A DNA stretch of 64,000 bases from contig CAKUCX010000014.1 of the NCBI GenBank assembly GCA_934643865.1, positions 1 through 64,000 on the forward strand, read 5' to 3'. The stretch is from an uncultured Kiritimatiellota bacterium (GTDB lineage: Bacteria > Verrucomicrobiota > Kiritimatiellia > RFP12 > UBA1067). The translations under genes and the position numbers were made by a program. This document shows, in pieces, positions 25,801-33,491 of the stretch. Within the stretch, counting starts at the first letter, position 1; each line of letters begins with the position of its first letter. The notes under the pieces are model-generated. The model saw only the letters and a list, made by a program, of their open reading frames with translations, had not been told where the DNA came from and did not search any database.

Positions 25801-26388
25801 CTCATGGGCGGCGAACTGACGATCACCTCGGAAGTCGGCAGGGGATCGACGTTCACGGTCACGCTGCGGCACGTCGAGGTTGCGGAGGAAGACGCGGCGG
25901 CGTGCGCGCCCGCCTCGGACGCGCGGCCTCCGTCCGCGCCCGCCGCCTCGCCGCACGTCCTCGTCGTCGACGACTCGTCGGTGAACCGGCTTGTCCTCAA
26001 GTCGATGCTCGCGCGATGCGGCGTCTCCCGACCCCTTCTCGCCAAGAACGGGAAGGCGGCGCTTGAGCTCCTCCGGAAGGACCCGTCCGTCGACCTCGTC
26101 CTGACCGACTTCTGGATGCCGGAGATGGACGGCGAGGCGCTTGTCGCGGCCATCCGCGCCGACGCGGCGCGCCGGCACCTGCCGGTCTACCTCATCACGG
26201 CGGACGTCGAAACCGTCGCGCAGCACAGGGAACGCGGCTTTACCGGCGTCCTGCTGAAGCCCGTCACGCTCGCCGCCGTCAAAGAGCTGCTGGACCATCC
26301 CCATCCCCCCCCCCCCCCCCATTTGCGGCCGGCGCGCGGGTCGGGTGCGGGGAAGGGGCTTCTGGCGCGGCTGACGGGGCGTCGCTAG
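22864..26388 (+). CDS. Hybrid sensor histidine kinase with periplasmic solute-binding sensor domains
   Basis: A 1174-residue inner-membrane signalling protein in the style of BvgS/EvgS. Order: signal sequence to about residue 28; three solute-binding-protein-like modules (about 35-250, 255-475 and 495-720) that would bind a small ligand outside the cytoplasm; one transmembrane helix (about 734-755, FSALALVVLVSVLVALILLV); and a HisKA domain with the phospho-accepting histidine at H795 (SVSHDIRTPLNALIGF). The ATPase domain follows with N box LLSNAFKYT, G1 DTGKGI and G2 GTGLGLSI. A receiver domain comes last, with D1082 (LTDFWMPEMDG) as acceptor. No output DNA-binding domain is present, so a partner is needed. 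A run of 16 C residues near the 3' end encodes a Pro tract after the receiver; slippage there would alter only the tail. Confidence 0.93.
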   Translation: MRQIGRLAAARGLCAFCMAFASCAPAAASGIPAPRAVTVAETLGDMSGDDGAAPGAAYCRQVMEHLFEKAHLTAVRVRHADRRPAADVVFAAFRTPELLRSFNIPFQPLCRIRFALYATPARARALRAAAPPDWPSLRVAFAPAPCGADDGLKRFFETSGIPHTPVACPTRAAAAQAVERGEADLLFLAAAAGRRPPGLEQVVKIGERNVYFAVSRERGDLFRLLTETYRACYVGEPGLFDTWRKAHFGVEPPTNRVRVAAFAYPGVFQRLGKARPQGRLADWMEILAREKGWTVDWVCGTYAQGADDVAAGRLDLAYGIADTPANRARFAFPPVPVGYRQLILWTPRDAPYVPNDATTWSGMRIAHLQGSPTAQQLRDMLRARGVAAAFVPYENEADLLAAYHRRAVDAVIAAACDGLLYEKRLLVQIPEPAYLCTAKGNARLAAALADALGSLTRRETHFVRGLAVQHRIVKDFDLSAYTKAERDWLTARRLAGGYVTVAFSPRDADGRDFGGGLEGHGKVIFEEISRRTGLQFRMAPPTDVKTARTRFLRGETPLWAAYPLTFDEDFYGFGEKVFSFTIPQLYSRRAGLPKNIIATGKIAVNRQNAASVSACCQPDLIDRLVFCDGVRDCYRALLDRRADCTVVPISLGGRVIEALGCGRQVENEVFDGMRDRDAYELVAGPKAPPELVSIIRKAAQSVDRARIKEFFVMGELARQRDANFRERYMGMTSAQVGKVFSALALVVLVSVLVALILLVRAVERERGDRRRIAAERDRALAAEKAKSLFFSSVSHDIRTPLNALIGFSELLEQGVDDKAELGRYVATIRSSGRMLARLVNDILDLSKLESGKLEILKEPTDAAALAREVAAAFDVTRANKALAFTEDIAPMPRVQVDPQRLRQILHNLLSNAFKYTSEGGVALRTAWRDGTFTLAVEDTGKGISQEDIARILQPFEQVVDRNHRDGTGLGLSICQRLAALMGGELTITSEVGRGSTFTVTLRHVEVAEEDAAACAPASDARPPSAPAASPHVLVVDDSSVNRLVLKSMLARCGVSRPLLAKNGKAALELLRKDPSVDLVLTDFWMPEMDGEALVAAIRADAARRHLPVYLITADVETVAQHRERGFTGVLLKPVTLAAVKELLDHPHPPPPPHLRPARGSGAGKGLLARLTGRR
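26305..26320 (+). repeat. Poly-C tract (16) inside the sensor-kinase gene
   Basis: Sixteen consecutive C residues in the coding region, immediately after the receiver domain. It is a potential site of slipped-strand length variation, or of sequencing error. Confidence 0.9.
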
Positions 26389-26401
26389 AAGAAACGCCCG
26401 C

Positions 26402-27133
26402 CTAGGAGACGAGCGTCCCGACGGCCTCGCCGCGGACCACCCGCTCCAGGGCGTCGCCGTCGAAGAAGTCGAAGACGATGATCGGGATGTCGTTGTCCAT
26501 GCAGAGCGCGAACGCCGCCGAGTCCATCACCTTCAGGCGCTTCTCCAGCGCGGTCTCGTACTTGAGCGAGCCGTACTTCTTCGCCTGGGGGTCCTTCATC
26601 GGGTCGGCCGTGTAGATGCCGTCGACCTTCGTGGCCTTGAGGAGCGCGTCGGCGCCGATCTCGCTCGCGCGCAGCGCGGCCGCCGAGTCGGTCGAGAAGT
26701 AGGGATTGCCCGTGCCGCCGGCGAAGATGACGACGCGCCCCTTCTCGAAGTGGCGGATGGCCTTGCGCTGGATGAACGGCTCGGCGAGCTTCGGCATCTC
26801 GATGGACGTCATCACGCGCGTCGGCACACCGATCGTCTCCAGCGCGTTCATCATCGCAAGCCCGTTGATGATCGTCGCGAGCATCCCCATCGAGTCGCCC
26901 ACGACGCGGTTCACGCCGTTCTTCGCGCCGGAAAGGCCCCGGAAGATGTTGCCGCCGCCCAGCACGATCCCCACCTCGCACCCGAGCGCGTGGATCTTCC
27001 GCACGCGCTCGGCCATGAAGGCGAGGCGCTCGGCGTCGATGCAGTCGCCCTTCTCGCGATTCTTCAGCACCTCGCCCGAGAGTTTGAGGAGGATGCGTCT
27101 GTACTTGAGCTTCGGCGACGGTTCCTGTTCCAT
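26402..27133 (-). CDS. pyrH: Uridylate kinase (UMP kinase)
   Basis: Phosphorylates UMP to UDP in pyrimidine nucleotide synthesis; a cytoplasmic hexamer. The 243 residues show the amino-acid-kinase fold signatures RILLKLSGEVL near the N-terminus and GIVLGGGNIFRG for the nucleotide site. They also show the family stretches GDSMGMLATIINGLAM and FAGGTGNPYFSTDSAAALRA. The length is normal. The start has a ribosome-binding site, GAAGGG. The gene runs convergent to the sensor kinase, ending 13 bases from its stop. It is not flanked by tsf and frr, as it is in many bacteria. Confidence 0.97.
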   Translation of the reverse strand: MEQEPSPKLKYRRILLKLSGEVLKNREKGDCIDAERLAFMAERVRKIHALGCEVGIVLGGGNIFRGLSGAKNGVNRVVGDSMGMLATIINGLAMMNALETIGVPTRVMTSIEMPKLAEPFIQRKAIRHFEKGRVVIFAGGTGNPYFSTDSAAALRASEIGADALLKATKVDGIYTADPMKDPQAKKYGSLKYETALEKRLKVMDSAAFALCMDNDIPIIVFDFFDGDALERVVRGEAVGTLVS

Positions 27134-27186
27134 GGCGGCCCTTCGGTTATCAATTAAAGGTTGGCGGATGAACTGGCATGCGGTCT

Positions 27187-27202
27187 GGGGGACCGTTCCC
27201 CC
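27187..27202 (-). other. Hairpin in the pyrH leader
   Basis: A perfect inverted repeat GGGGGA-N4-TCCCCC lies in the 93-base gap between nth and pyrH. It has no T run, so it is either a weak terminator of nth or a leader structure of pyrH. Confidence 0.4.
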
Positions 27203-27220
27203 TTCCGACGCCGGGGAGAT

Positions 27221-27232
27221 AGTCTATCACAA
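27221..27232 (-). promoter_or_regulatory. Probable promoter of pyrH
   Basis: TTGTGATAGACT on the minus strand, with the hexamer TAGACT at 27226-27221. It overlaps the stop codon of nth and leaves a leader of about 80 bases. Confidence 0.4.
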
Positions 27233-27901
27233 TTCCGGGCGACCCTGCGGACAATGGCGCGCGAGGGGGCAGCCGCCGCAGCGCGGGCCGCGCGGCGCGC
27301 AGCGGGTCTGGCCGAACGAGACGAGATGCGAGTTCCACGTCTTCCAGTACTTCACCGGCAGGATCCGCCGCAGGGCCATCTCCGTCTCGAACGGCGTCTT
27401 CGTCCGGACGAGCCCGAGGCGGTTCGAGATGCGGTGGACGTGGACGTCGACGCAGATCGCGGGCAGGCCGAAGCCCACCGCCACCGTGAGGTTCGCGGTC
27501 TTGCGCCCCACGCCCGGCAGCTCGCACAGCTCCTCGACCGTCTGCGGCAGCACGCCGCCGAACTTCTCCCGCAGCACGCCCGGAAGCGCCTTGAGATGGC
27601 GGGCCTTGGCGCGGAAGAAGCCGACGGGGAAGATGAGTTTCTCGATCTCCGCCTGCGTGAGGCGGTCGAGGTCCGCCGGGGTGAACACGTCCCCCGCACC
27701 CGCCGCGAAGAGCCGCCGCACGGCCCCCGCCGTGCATTGGTCCTTCGTGCGCGCCGAGAGGATCGTCCCCACGAGGACGCAGAACGGGTCGTGCGTCTGC
27801 GCCTCGACGAGTTCGATGATGGGCGAGCGGTGGGCCTGGAACGCCCGCTTCAGAAGGCGGTCAACCGCCGGAATGTCCCGGGCCGTCATCGCCGTTCTCA
27901 C
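27227..27901 (-). CDS. nth: Endonuclease III (DNA glycosylase/AP lyase)
   Basis: Removes oxidised pyrimidines and cleaves abasic sites in base-excision repair. The 224 residues contain the helix-hairpin-helix LPGVGRKTANL with the catalytic lysine, the catalytic aspartate in VDVHVHRI, and a C-terminal [4Fe-4S] cluster motif with spacing C-x6-C-x2-C-x5-C (from CAPRGPRC to RHC). The start used is a GTG overlapping the stop of the upstream GH106 gene as GTGA. An in-frame ATG at 27889 is the alternative and would remove four residues. Neither has a strong ribosome-binding site, which favours translational coupling. Confidence 0.95.
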   Translation of the reverse strand: MRTAMTARDIPAVDRLLKRAFQAHRSPIIELVEAQTHDPFCVLVGTILSARTKDQCTAGAVRRLFAAGAGDVFTPADLDRLTQAEIEKLIFPVGFFRAKARHLKALPGVLREKFGGVLPQTVEELCELPGVGRKTANLTVAVGFGLPAICVDVHVHRISNRLGLVRTKTPFETEMALRRILPVKYWKTWNSHLVSFGQTRCAPRGPRCGGCPLARHCPQGRPEL

Positions 27902-30405
27902 CGAAGCGACACGGGGCCGTAGAGCCCGCAGGGGTCAAGCGCGTCGTTCGCGGAATAGCCCGCCGTGATCTGCGGGAAGCCCCACGCGCCGCGCGCGTCG
28001 TTGTGCGGCCCCGCCTTGTACGCGAGGCAGCTCTTCGTGACGCGCCGCTCGGGCGGCACGAGGCAGTCGCCGATGAGACGGTTGCGCCACGTGTTCGTGA
28101 CGCGCACCTCCAGCTCGTTCGCGCCGGTCCTGAGCGCCGCCGCCGGCACCTTCGCGTACCACGGCGCGCACCAGACGACGCCGCACGCGACGCCGTTCAC
28201 GAAGACCTCCGCGACGCCCCCCTCCACGTGGCCGAGCATGAGGAGGCGGTCGCCCGTCACGGCGTCGAGCGAAAACGCCGTGCGGTAATGCGCCGTGCCC
28301 GAGAAGTGGCGGATCTCGGCGTCGTCGCTCTTCGTCCAGTCGCCGAGGCGCGGGAACGGACGCCCGCCGACGTCGATCGACCAGGGGCCGTCGAGCGCGC
28401 GTCCGCCCGTGAGCGGCACATGCCGCATGACGGGCGGCGTCTCCGGCCGCCCCCGGGCCGGAAGGTCCGACGTCGGGCGGAAGACGACGAAGATCGACCC
28501 GTCGCGCGCGAAGGCGAGCGGCACCTTCGTGCGCCCGTCGGCCGTCGCCGCCGCCTCCGTTGCCCGGCGGCGGTTGCCCGTGACGGGGTCCCAGAGCTCG
28601 CACACCTTGCCCGCGACGCGGAACGTCACGCTGCCGCGCCCCGTGCCGGAGGTCGTCACGAAGTAGATGTCCGTCCCGTCCGCCGTGCGGCGGTGGACGA
28701 CGTCGTTGAAGTCGCCCTCGAAGTCGGGCGGCGGCAGCGGAGGCCACGCCGCGCCCGGCGCGGTCGCGTCGACGAAGGCCGCGTAGCGGCCCTTCAGGCC
28801 GAGCGTCTCGTCGTTCAGGATGTCGTAGTTGTAGCCGCGCGGGATCACCACGCGCGCCCCGTCCCACGGCACGTCGCGGTAGCGCCCCCAGTGGCGGTAG
28901 GGGGTGCTACCCGCGTACACGGCGAGGTCGACGACGGGCTTGCCCGCCTGCAGAAGCGTCTGGCACCGCGCGAGGTAGGCGATGAAGGCGTGCGCCGCGT
29001 GGTGCCACGTCACGTTGCGGTTGATGTGCGTCCCGGCGAAGTATTCGATGCCGGGCCGCCCGAACGCGGCGGGCGAGCAGGTGAACGTGTGCCACACGAA
29101 GTGGTTGATGCCGTCGACGAAGGCGTCGTCCGCACTCCGCTTGAGGCGGCTCGGCAGCATGTTCCAGTGGTAATCCATCGTCGTGAACGCCTCGGCCGAC
29201 GCGCGCGGGAGGCCGTAGATGCGCGCGGCGTTCGCGGCGGCGACGTTGTGGGCGTGCCCCGCGTGGTGGGCGGGGGCGACGGGCCAGAACTCGCCTTGCG
29301 GCATGTCGTTGACGCCCAGGAACGCGAGCTGGTCCGCCTCGCGGAAGACGCTCGGGCTGCGGTTCCACGGGCCGCCGCTTTCCGAGTAGAGTTTGAGCCC
29401 GCGCGCGTGGGCAAGCCGCCGCACCGTCCCGTAGAAGTTCTCCCGGAAGAGGTCGTTGCGCACGCGGCGGAAGTCGCGCAGCAGCGCGTCCGCGCGCGCC
29501 GTCTCGGAGGGGGGGACGAAGCCCGCGAGAAGCGGCAGCTGCGGACGCAGCGCGTAGCCCGCGCGTGCGGCGAACGCGGCCTCCAGGGCGGGCGTCCACG
29601 TGGGGACCGCCCCTTCCCAGCTCACCGAGTAGACGTGCGTGAACGTCGTCCCCACGAGGGGACCGAGCGCCGCGCAGAGCGGGTCGAGGATGCGCGTCAC
29701 GTGGCGCGCGACGGCGTCGGCGTCGATGACGTCCACGTCGAAGGGGCGCTTCGGGATCGCGCAATAGCCGAAGCGCAGGCGCACGGCGCGCCCGCCCGGC
29801 GTCCCCGCCGGGCACGTCGCGACGCGCGCCTCGCCGCGATCGCGCGCCCAGCGGTCCGTCACGCCGCCCGCGTCCCGCCAGCCCGCCTTCAGGGCCGTCC
29901 CCGCCGGCACGGTCACGGTGAGCGTGCAGATGTCGTGGTAGTTCTCGTAGTCGGCGGGGACGGCATCGACGTCGACACCGCACACGAGCCGCTTCGGCCC
30001 GTCCGGGCCCGTCTTCCACGGCCCCTTCAGCGACCCGCCGCAGTCGGAGAGGTTCATCGTAAAGGAAAGGCCGAGCCGCGCGCATTCGCGCACCGCGAAG
30101 GCGACCATCTCGTACCATGCGGGGCTCGCGAACGCAAGTTTCACCTCGGGCTTCCAGACGCGTGTGTCGTAGCCGCGCGGGTCGAGCAGCAGAAGGCCGC
30201 CGAAGCCCATCCTCTTCATGGCCTCCAGGTCGGCCGTCGCCGTCGCGCGGTCGACGTTGCCGTTCACCCAGTACCAGTAGCACCAGGGCCTTGCCGCGTC
30301 GGGCGGCGCCACGAAGTCTTCGTAGAGCCCGGCCTGCGCCGCCGAGGCCCACAGGCCCAGCGCCGCGACGCATCCGGCCCGCAGCGTCCGTCCCAGAACG
30401 CTCAC
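27898..30405 (-). CDS. GH106-type alpha-L-rhamnosidase, secreted
   Basis: An 835-residue exported enzyme predicted to release alpha-linked L-rhamnose from polysaccharides. After the signal peptide (MSVLGRTLRAGCVAALGLWASA) it shows family features: PWCYWYWVNGNVDRA, a first barrel strand GFGGLLLLDP, SFTMNLSDCGGSLKGPW, and YSESGGPWNRSPSV, which carries a candidate catalytic glutamate. A C-terminal galactose-binding-like beta-sandwich follows (VEGGVAEVFVNG, NELEVRVTNTWRNRLIGD). The start is a GTG overlapping the stop of the small membrane-protein gene as GTGA. A longer open frame upstream is a shadow of that gene. It is coupled at its 3' end to nth in the same way. The family is well supported; the precise linkage is unknown. 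Confidence 0.85.
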   Translation of the reverse strand: MSVLGRTLRAGCVAALGLWASAAQAGLYEDFVAPPDAARPWCYWYWVNGNVDRATATADLEAMKRMGFGGLLLLDPRGYDTRVWKPEVKLAFASPAWYEMVAFAVRECARLGLSFTMNLSDCGGSLKGPWKTGPDGPKRLVCGVDVDAVPADYENYHDICTLTVTVPAGTALKAGWRDAGGVTDRWARDRGEARVATCPAGTPGGRAVRLRFGYCAIPKRPFDVDVIDADAVARHVTRILDPLCAALGPLVGTTFTHVYSVSWEGAVPTWTPALEAAFAARAGYALRPQLPLLAGFVPPSETARADALLRDFRRVRNDLFRENFYGTVRRLAHARGLKLYSESGGPWNRSPSVFREADQLAFLGVNDMPQGEFWPVAPAHHAGHAHNVAAANAARIYGLPRASAEAFTTMDYHWNMLPSRLKRSADDAFVDGINHFVWHTFTCSPAAFGRPGIEYFAGTHINRNVTWHHAAHAFIAYLARCQTLLQAGKPVVDLAVYAGSTPYRHWGRYRDVPWDGARVVIPRGYNYDILNDETLGLKGRYAAFVDATAPGAAWPPLPPPDFEGDFNDVVHRRTADGTDIYFVTTSGTGRGSVTFRVAGKVCELWDPVTGNRRRATEAAATADGRTKVPLAFARDGSIFVVFRPTSDLPARGRPETPPVMRHVPLTGGRALDGPWSIDVGGRPFPRLGDWTKSDDAEIRHFSGTAHYRTAFSLDAVTGDRLLMLGHVEGGVAEVFVNGVACGVVWCAPWYAKVPAAALRTGANELEVRVTNTWRNRLIGDCLVPPERRVTKSCLAYKAGPHNDARGAWGFPQITAGYSANDALDPCGLYGPVSLR

Positions 30406-30731
30406 CGCCGCGCCCCTTCCCCTTGCGGCACCGCGCCGTTCGCCGCGCGCGCCTTGCGCGCGTAGTGGAGGTAGAGCGCAAGGTCGGTCGAGACGAGCGC
30501 CATGTCGACGAGGTAGACGAAGCAAAGCCAGTCGTTGCCGGGATTTGCGTCGAGGAGCCGCGCGAGGATGCCCCCCACATAGCCGAGAAGGACGATGGTC
30601 ATGAACATCGGGCTCTTGCCCGCCACGCCCTTCCCGCTGTGGCCGGACTTGTAGGTGCGCGCAATCGCGAACGGCCACGAGAAGCCGAAGGCGAAGAGCA
30701 TGAAGAATTCGCAGAATTGGGAGATGTCCAT
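30402..30731 (-). CDS. Small three-helix membrane protein (PQ-loop/SemiSWEET-like)
   Basis: A 109-residue integral membrane protein with three predicted helices (about 7-24, 43-60 and 68-86) and a basic C-terminal tail. The first helix ends in WPFAIARTYKSGHSGKG, reminiscent of PQ-loop proteins that, as dimers, move small sugars or amino acids. The resemblance is weak and the function is unproven. No ribosome-binding site is visible; the region just upstream consists of TTTTAGG-type repeats. Its stop overlaps the GTG of the rhamnosidase gene, which would suit a role in sugar uptake or signalling. Confidence 0.6.
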   Translation of the reverse strand: MDISQFCEFFMLFAFGFSWPFAIARTYKSGHSGKGVAGKSPMFMTIVLLGYVGGILARLLDANPGNDWLCFVYLVDMALVSTDLALYLHYARKARAANGAVPQGEGARR

Positions 30732-30740
30732 GTCGAAGAA

Positions 30741-30775
30741 GGTTTTAGGTTCTAGGTTTTAGGTTTTAGGTTTTA
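30741..30775 (+). repeat. Telomere-like 7-bp tandem repeat GGTTTTA x5
   Basis: Five consecutive 7-mers, GGTTTTA with one GGTTCTA variant, followed by purine-rich sequence (GGGGAGAGGGGGAGAGGGG). It lies between the end of sdhB and the small membrane-protein gene. Confidence 0.9.
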
Positions 30776-30799
30776 GGGGAGAGGGGGAGAGGGGAAAAT

Positions 30800-30811
30800 G
30801 GGGGGGGGGGG
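30800..30811 (+). repeat. Poly-G tract (12)
   Basis: Twelve consecutive G residues five bases downstream of the sdhB stop codon, next to the telomere-like repeat. Confidence 0.9.
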
Positions 30812-30816
30812 AAGAG

Positions 30817-31569
30817 TTAGGGGGTTTCGGAAAGGACGGTCGCCTTGAGGTAGGCGCGGTTCAGGCGCGCGATGTTGTCGAGGCCGACATTCTTGGGGCA
30901 GACAGCGGCGCATTCGCCGACGTTCGTGCAGGCGCCGAAGCCCTCCTTGTCCATCTGCGCCACGAGCGCGCGGACACGGCGGGACGCCTCCACCTTCCCC
31001 TGCGGGAGGGAACCGAGGTGCGCGATCTTCGCGGAGGTGAAGAGCATCGCCGAGGCGTTCGGGCACGCCGCCACGCACGCGCCGCAGCCGATGCACGCGG
31101 CCGCCGCGAACGCACGGTCCGCATCCTCTTTCGCGACGGGTACGGACGCCGCCTCGGGGGCGGATCCCGTGTTGACGCTCACGTAGCCGCCCGCCTGAAT
31201 GATGCGGTCGAGGGCGGAGCGGTCGATCACGCAGTCCTTCACGATCGGAAACGCCGCCGAGCGGAACGGCTCCACGGTGATCGTCTCGCCATCGGTGAAC
31301 ATCCGCATGTGCAGCTGGCACGTCGTGCAGCCGTAGTCGGTGCCGTGGGGCTGCCCGTTCACGACGAGCGAGCAGGTGCCGCAGATGCCCTCGCGGCAGT
31401 CGTTGTCGAACGCGAACGGCTCCTCGCCCCGCAGGACGCGCCGCTCGTTGACGACGTCGAGCAGGTCGAGGAAGGACATGTCGGGCGAGATGCCCTCCAC
31501 GTCCACGCTCTCGAAATGTCCCTTGGACTGCGCGTCCTTCTGACGCCACATCTTCACGGTGAACTTCAT
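30817..31569 (-). CDS. sdhB: Succinate dehydrogenase/fumarate reductase iron-sulfur subunit
   Basis: The electron-transfer subunit between the flavin and the membrane quinone site. The 250 residues carry the plant-type [2Fe-2S] motif CREGICGTC with a distal cysteine (YGCTTC), and two C-terminal cysteine clusters (CIGCGACVAACP and CTNVGECAAVCP) for the [4Fe-4S] and [3Fe-4S] centres. It follows sdhA by eight bases with a GAGGAAC ribosome-binding site. The set resembles the type-B enzymes of Bacteroidetes, B. subtilis and Epsilonproteobacteria that work with menaquinone. In an anaerobe it would mainly reduce fumarate. Confidence 0.95.
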   Translation of the reverse strand: MKFTVKMWRQKDAQSKGHFESVDVEGISPDMSFLDLLDVVNERRVLRGEEPFAFDNDCREGICGTCSLVVNGQPHGTDYGCTTCQLHMRMFTDGETITVEPFRSAAFPIVKDCVIDRSALDRIIQAGGYVSVNTGSAPEAASVPVAKEDADRAFAAAACIGCGACVAACPNASAMLFTSAKIAHLGSLPQGKVEASRRVRALVAQMDKEGFGACTNVGECAAVCPKNVGLDNIARLNRAYLKATVLSETP

Positions 31570-31577
31570 GGCGTTCC

Positions 31578-33491
31578 TCACTTGTAGCTGCGCGTTGCGA
31601 GCGCGATGTTCTCGAACGAGAGCGGTTCCTTCGAGAGTTCCGGCGCCGCACCGTCGCCCCGGTATTCCCACGCGCCGACGTAGCAGAAATGCGCGTCGTC
31701 GCGCTGCGCCTCCCCCTCGGCCGTCTGGCTCTCCTCGCGGAAGTGCCCGCCGCAGGACTCCGCGCGGTGGAGCGCGTCGCGCGCGAGCAGCTCCGCGAAC
31801 TCCAGGTAGTCGGCAACGCGCCCCGCCTGTTCGAGGCACTGGTTGAAGTCGCCCGCCGCGCCCGCCACGGTCACGTCGCGCCAGAACGCCTCGCGGATCT
31901 CGGGGATCTTCGCGAGCGCCTTTTCGAGTCCGGCCTTGTTGCGGGCCATGCCGACGTGTTCCCAGAGGAGGTTGCCCAGCTCGCGGTGGAAGTCGCCCGC
32001 CGTGCGGTGGCCCTTCACGGACATGAGGCGGCGGATCTTCTCCGCGCAGAGCCGTTCGCTCTCGGCGAAGGCCGCCTCCCCGCCCGTCACCTTCCCGAGC
32101 GGCGTCGCGGCGAAGTAGCCGCCGAGCGTGTAGGGGATCACGAAATAACCGTCCGAAAGCCCCTGCATGAGCGCGGAGGCGCCGAGGCGGTTCGCGCCGT
32201 GATCGGAGAAGTTCGCCTCGCCGAGGACGAAGCAGCCGGGGATCGTCGACATGAGCGCGTAGTCCACCCAGAGCCCGCCCATCGTGTAGTGGATCGCGGG
32301 GAAGATGCGCATGGGCGTCCGGTAGGGATCCTCGCCCGTGATCTTCTCGTACATCTGGAAGAGGTTGCCGTACTTCGCGCTCACGCCCGCCACGCCGAGG
32401 CGGCGCACGGCGTCCTCGAAGTCGAGGTACACCGCAAGGCCCGTGTCGCCCACGCCGAGCCCCTGGTCGCAGACCTGCTTCGCGTTGCGGCTCGCCACGT
32501 CGCGCGGCACGAGGTTGCCGAAACTCGGATAGCGCTCCTCCAGGTAGTAGTAGCGCTCGGCGGCGGGAATCTCGGCCGGCGCGCGGCGGTCGCCCTTCTT
32601 CCGGGGCACCCAGATGCGCCCGTCGTTCCGCAGCGACTCGCTCATGAGCGTGAGCTTCGACTGCAGGTCCCCGTGGCGCGGGATGCACGTGGGGTGGATC
32701 TGCGTGAAGCAGGGGTTCGCGAAGAGCGCGCCGCGCTTGTAGGCGCGGAAGGCGGCCGAGACGTTCGACCCGCGCGCGTTCGTGGAAAGGTAGTAGACGT
32801 TGCCGTAGCCGCCCGTCGCGAGGCAGACGGCATCGCCCGCGTGGCGCTCCAGCGCACCCGTCACGAGGTTGCGCGCCACGATGCCGCGCGCGCGGCCCCC
32901 CACGACCACGAGGTCCATCATCTCGCGGCGCGCGAACACCGTCACGCGCCCGGCGGCCACCTGGCGGGACATCGCCTGGTACGCCCCGAGGAGAAGCTGC
33001 TGCCCCGTCTGCCCGCGCGCGTAGAACGTGCGCGACACCTGCGCACCGCCGAAGGAGCGGTTGTCCAGCTGACCGCCGTACTCGCGCCCGAACGGAACCC
33101 CCTGCGCCACGCAGTGGTCGATGATCGCGTTCGACACCTCCGCGAGGCGGTAGACGTTCGCCTCGCGCGCGCGGAAGTCGCCGCCCTTCACCGTGTCCTT
33201 GAAGAGCCGCCACACCGAGTCGCCGTCGTTCCGGTAGTTCTTCGCCGCGTTGATGCCGCCCTGCGCGGCGATGGAGTGCGCGCGGCGCGGACTGTCCTGG
33301 ATGCAGAACACCTTCACGTTGTAGCCGAGCTCGGCGAGCGTCGCCGCCGCCGAGGCCCCCGCGAGGCCCGTGCCGACCACGAGGACGGTGAACGTCCGGC
33401 GGTTCGCCGGGTTGACGAGCCCCACGTCGCGCCGGTAGCGCGTCCACTTCCCCTCGATGGGACCGCCCGGGATCTTCGCATCCAGCGTCAT
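31578..33491 (-). CDS. sdhA: Succinate dehydrogenase/fumarate reductase flavoprotein subunit
   Basis: The catalytic subunit with covalent FAD that interconverts succinate and fumarate. In its 637 residues one sees the FAD-binding GTGLAGASAAATLAELG, the flavin-linking histidine region HSIAAQGGINAAKN, the substrate site IHPTCIPRHGD and the FAD-domain motif GEANFSDHGANRLGASAL. Together these place it in the long type-B subfamily. The start codon overlaps the sdhC stop as ATGA, and sdhB follows at once, giving the order sdhCAB typical of di-haem cytochrome b enzymes. Confidence 0.96.
   Translation of the reverse strand: MTLDAKIPGGPIEGKWTRYRRDVGLVNPANRRTFTVLVVGTGLAGASAAATLAELGYNVKVFCIQDSPRRAHSIAAQGGINAAKNYRNDGDSVWRLFKDTVKGGDFRAREANVYRLAEVSNAIIDHCVAQGVPFGREYGGQLDNRSFGGAQVSRTFYARGQTGQQLLLGAYQAMSRQVAAGRVTVFARREMMDLVVVGGRARGIVARNLVTGALERHAGDAVCLATGGYGNVYYLSTNARGSNVSAAFRAYKRGALFANPCFTQIHPTCIPRHGDLQSKLTLMSESLRNDGRIWVPRKKGDRRAPAEIPAAERYYYLEERYPSFGNLVPRDVASRNAKQVCDQGLGVGDTGLAVYLDFEDAVRRLGVAGVSAKYGNLFQMYEKITGEDPYRTPMRIFPAIHYTMGGLWVDYALMSTIPGCFVLGEANFSDHGANRLGASALMQGLSDGYFVIPYTLGGYFAATPLGKVTGGEAAFAESERLCAEKIRRLMSVKGHRTAGDFHRELGNLLWEHVGMARNKAGLEKALAKIPEIREAFWRDVTVAGAAGDFNQCLEQAGRVADYLEFAELLARDALHRAESCGGHFREESQTAEGEAQRDDAHFCYVGAWEYRGDGAAPELSKEPLSFENIALATRSYK

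Noticed and set aside
30741..30775. Linear replicon telomere
   Set aside because: The GGTTTTA repeats are internal to a gene cluster, with coding genes continuing on both sides in the same orientation.
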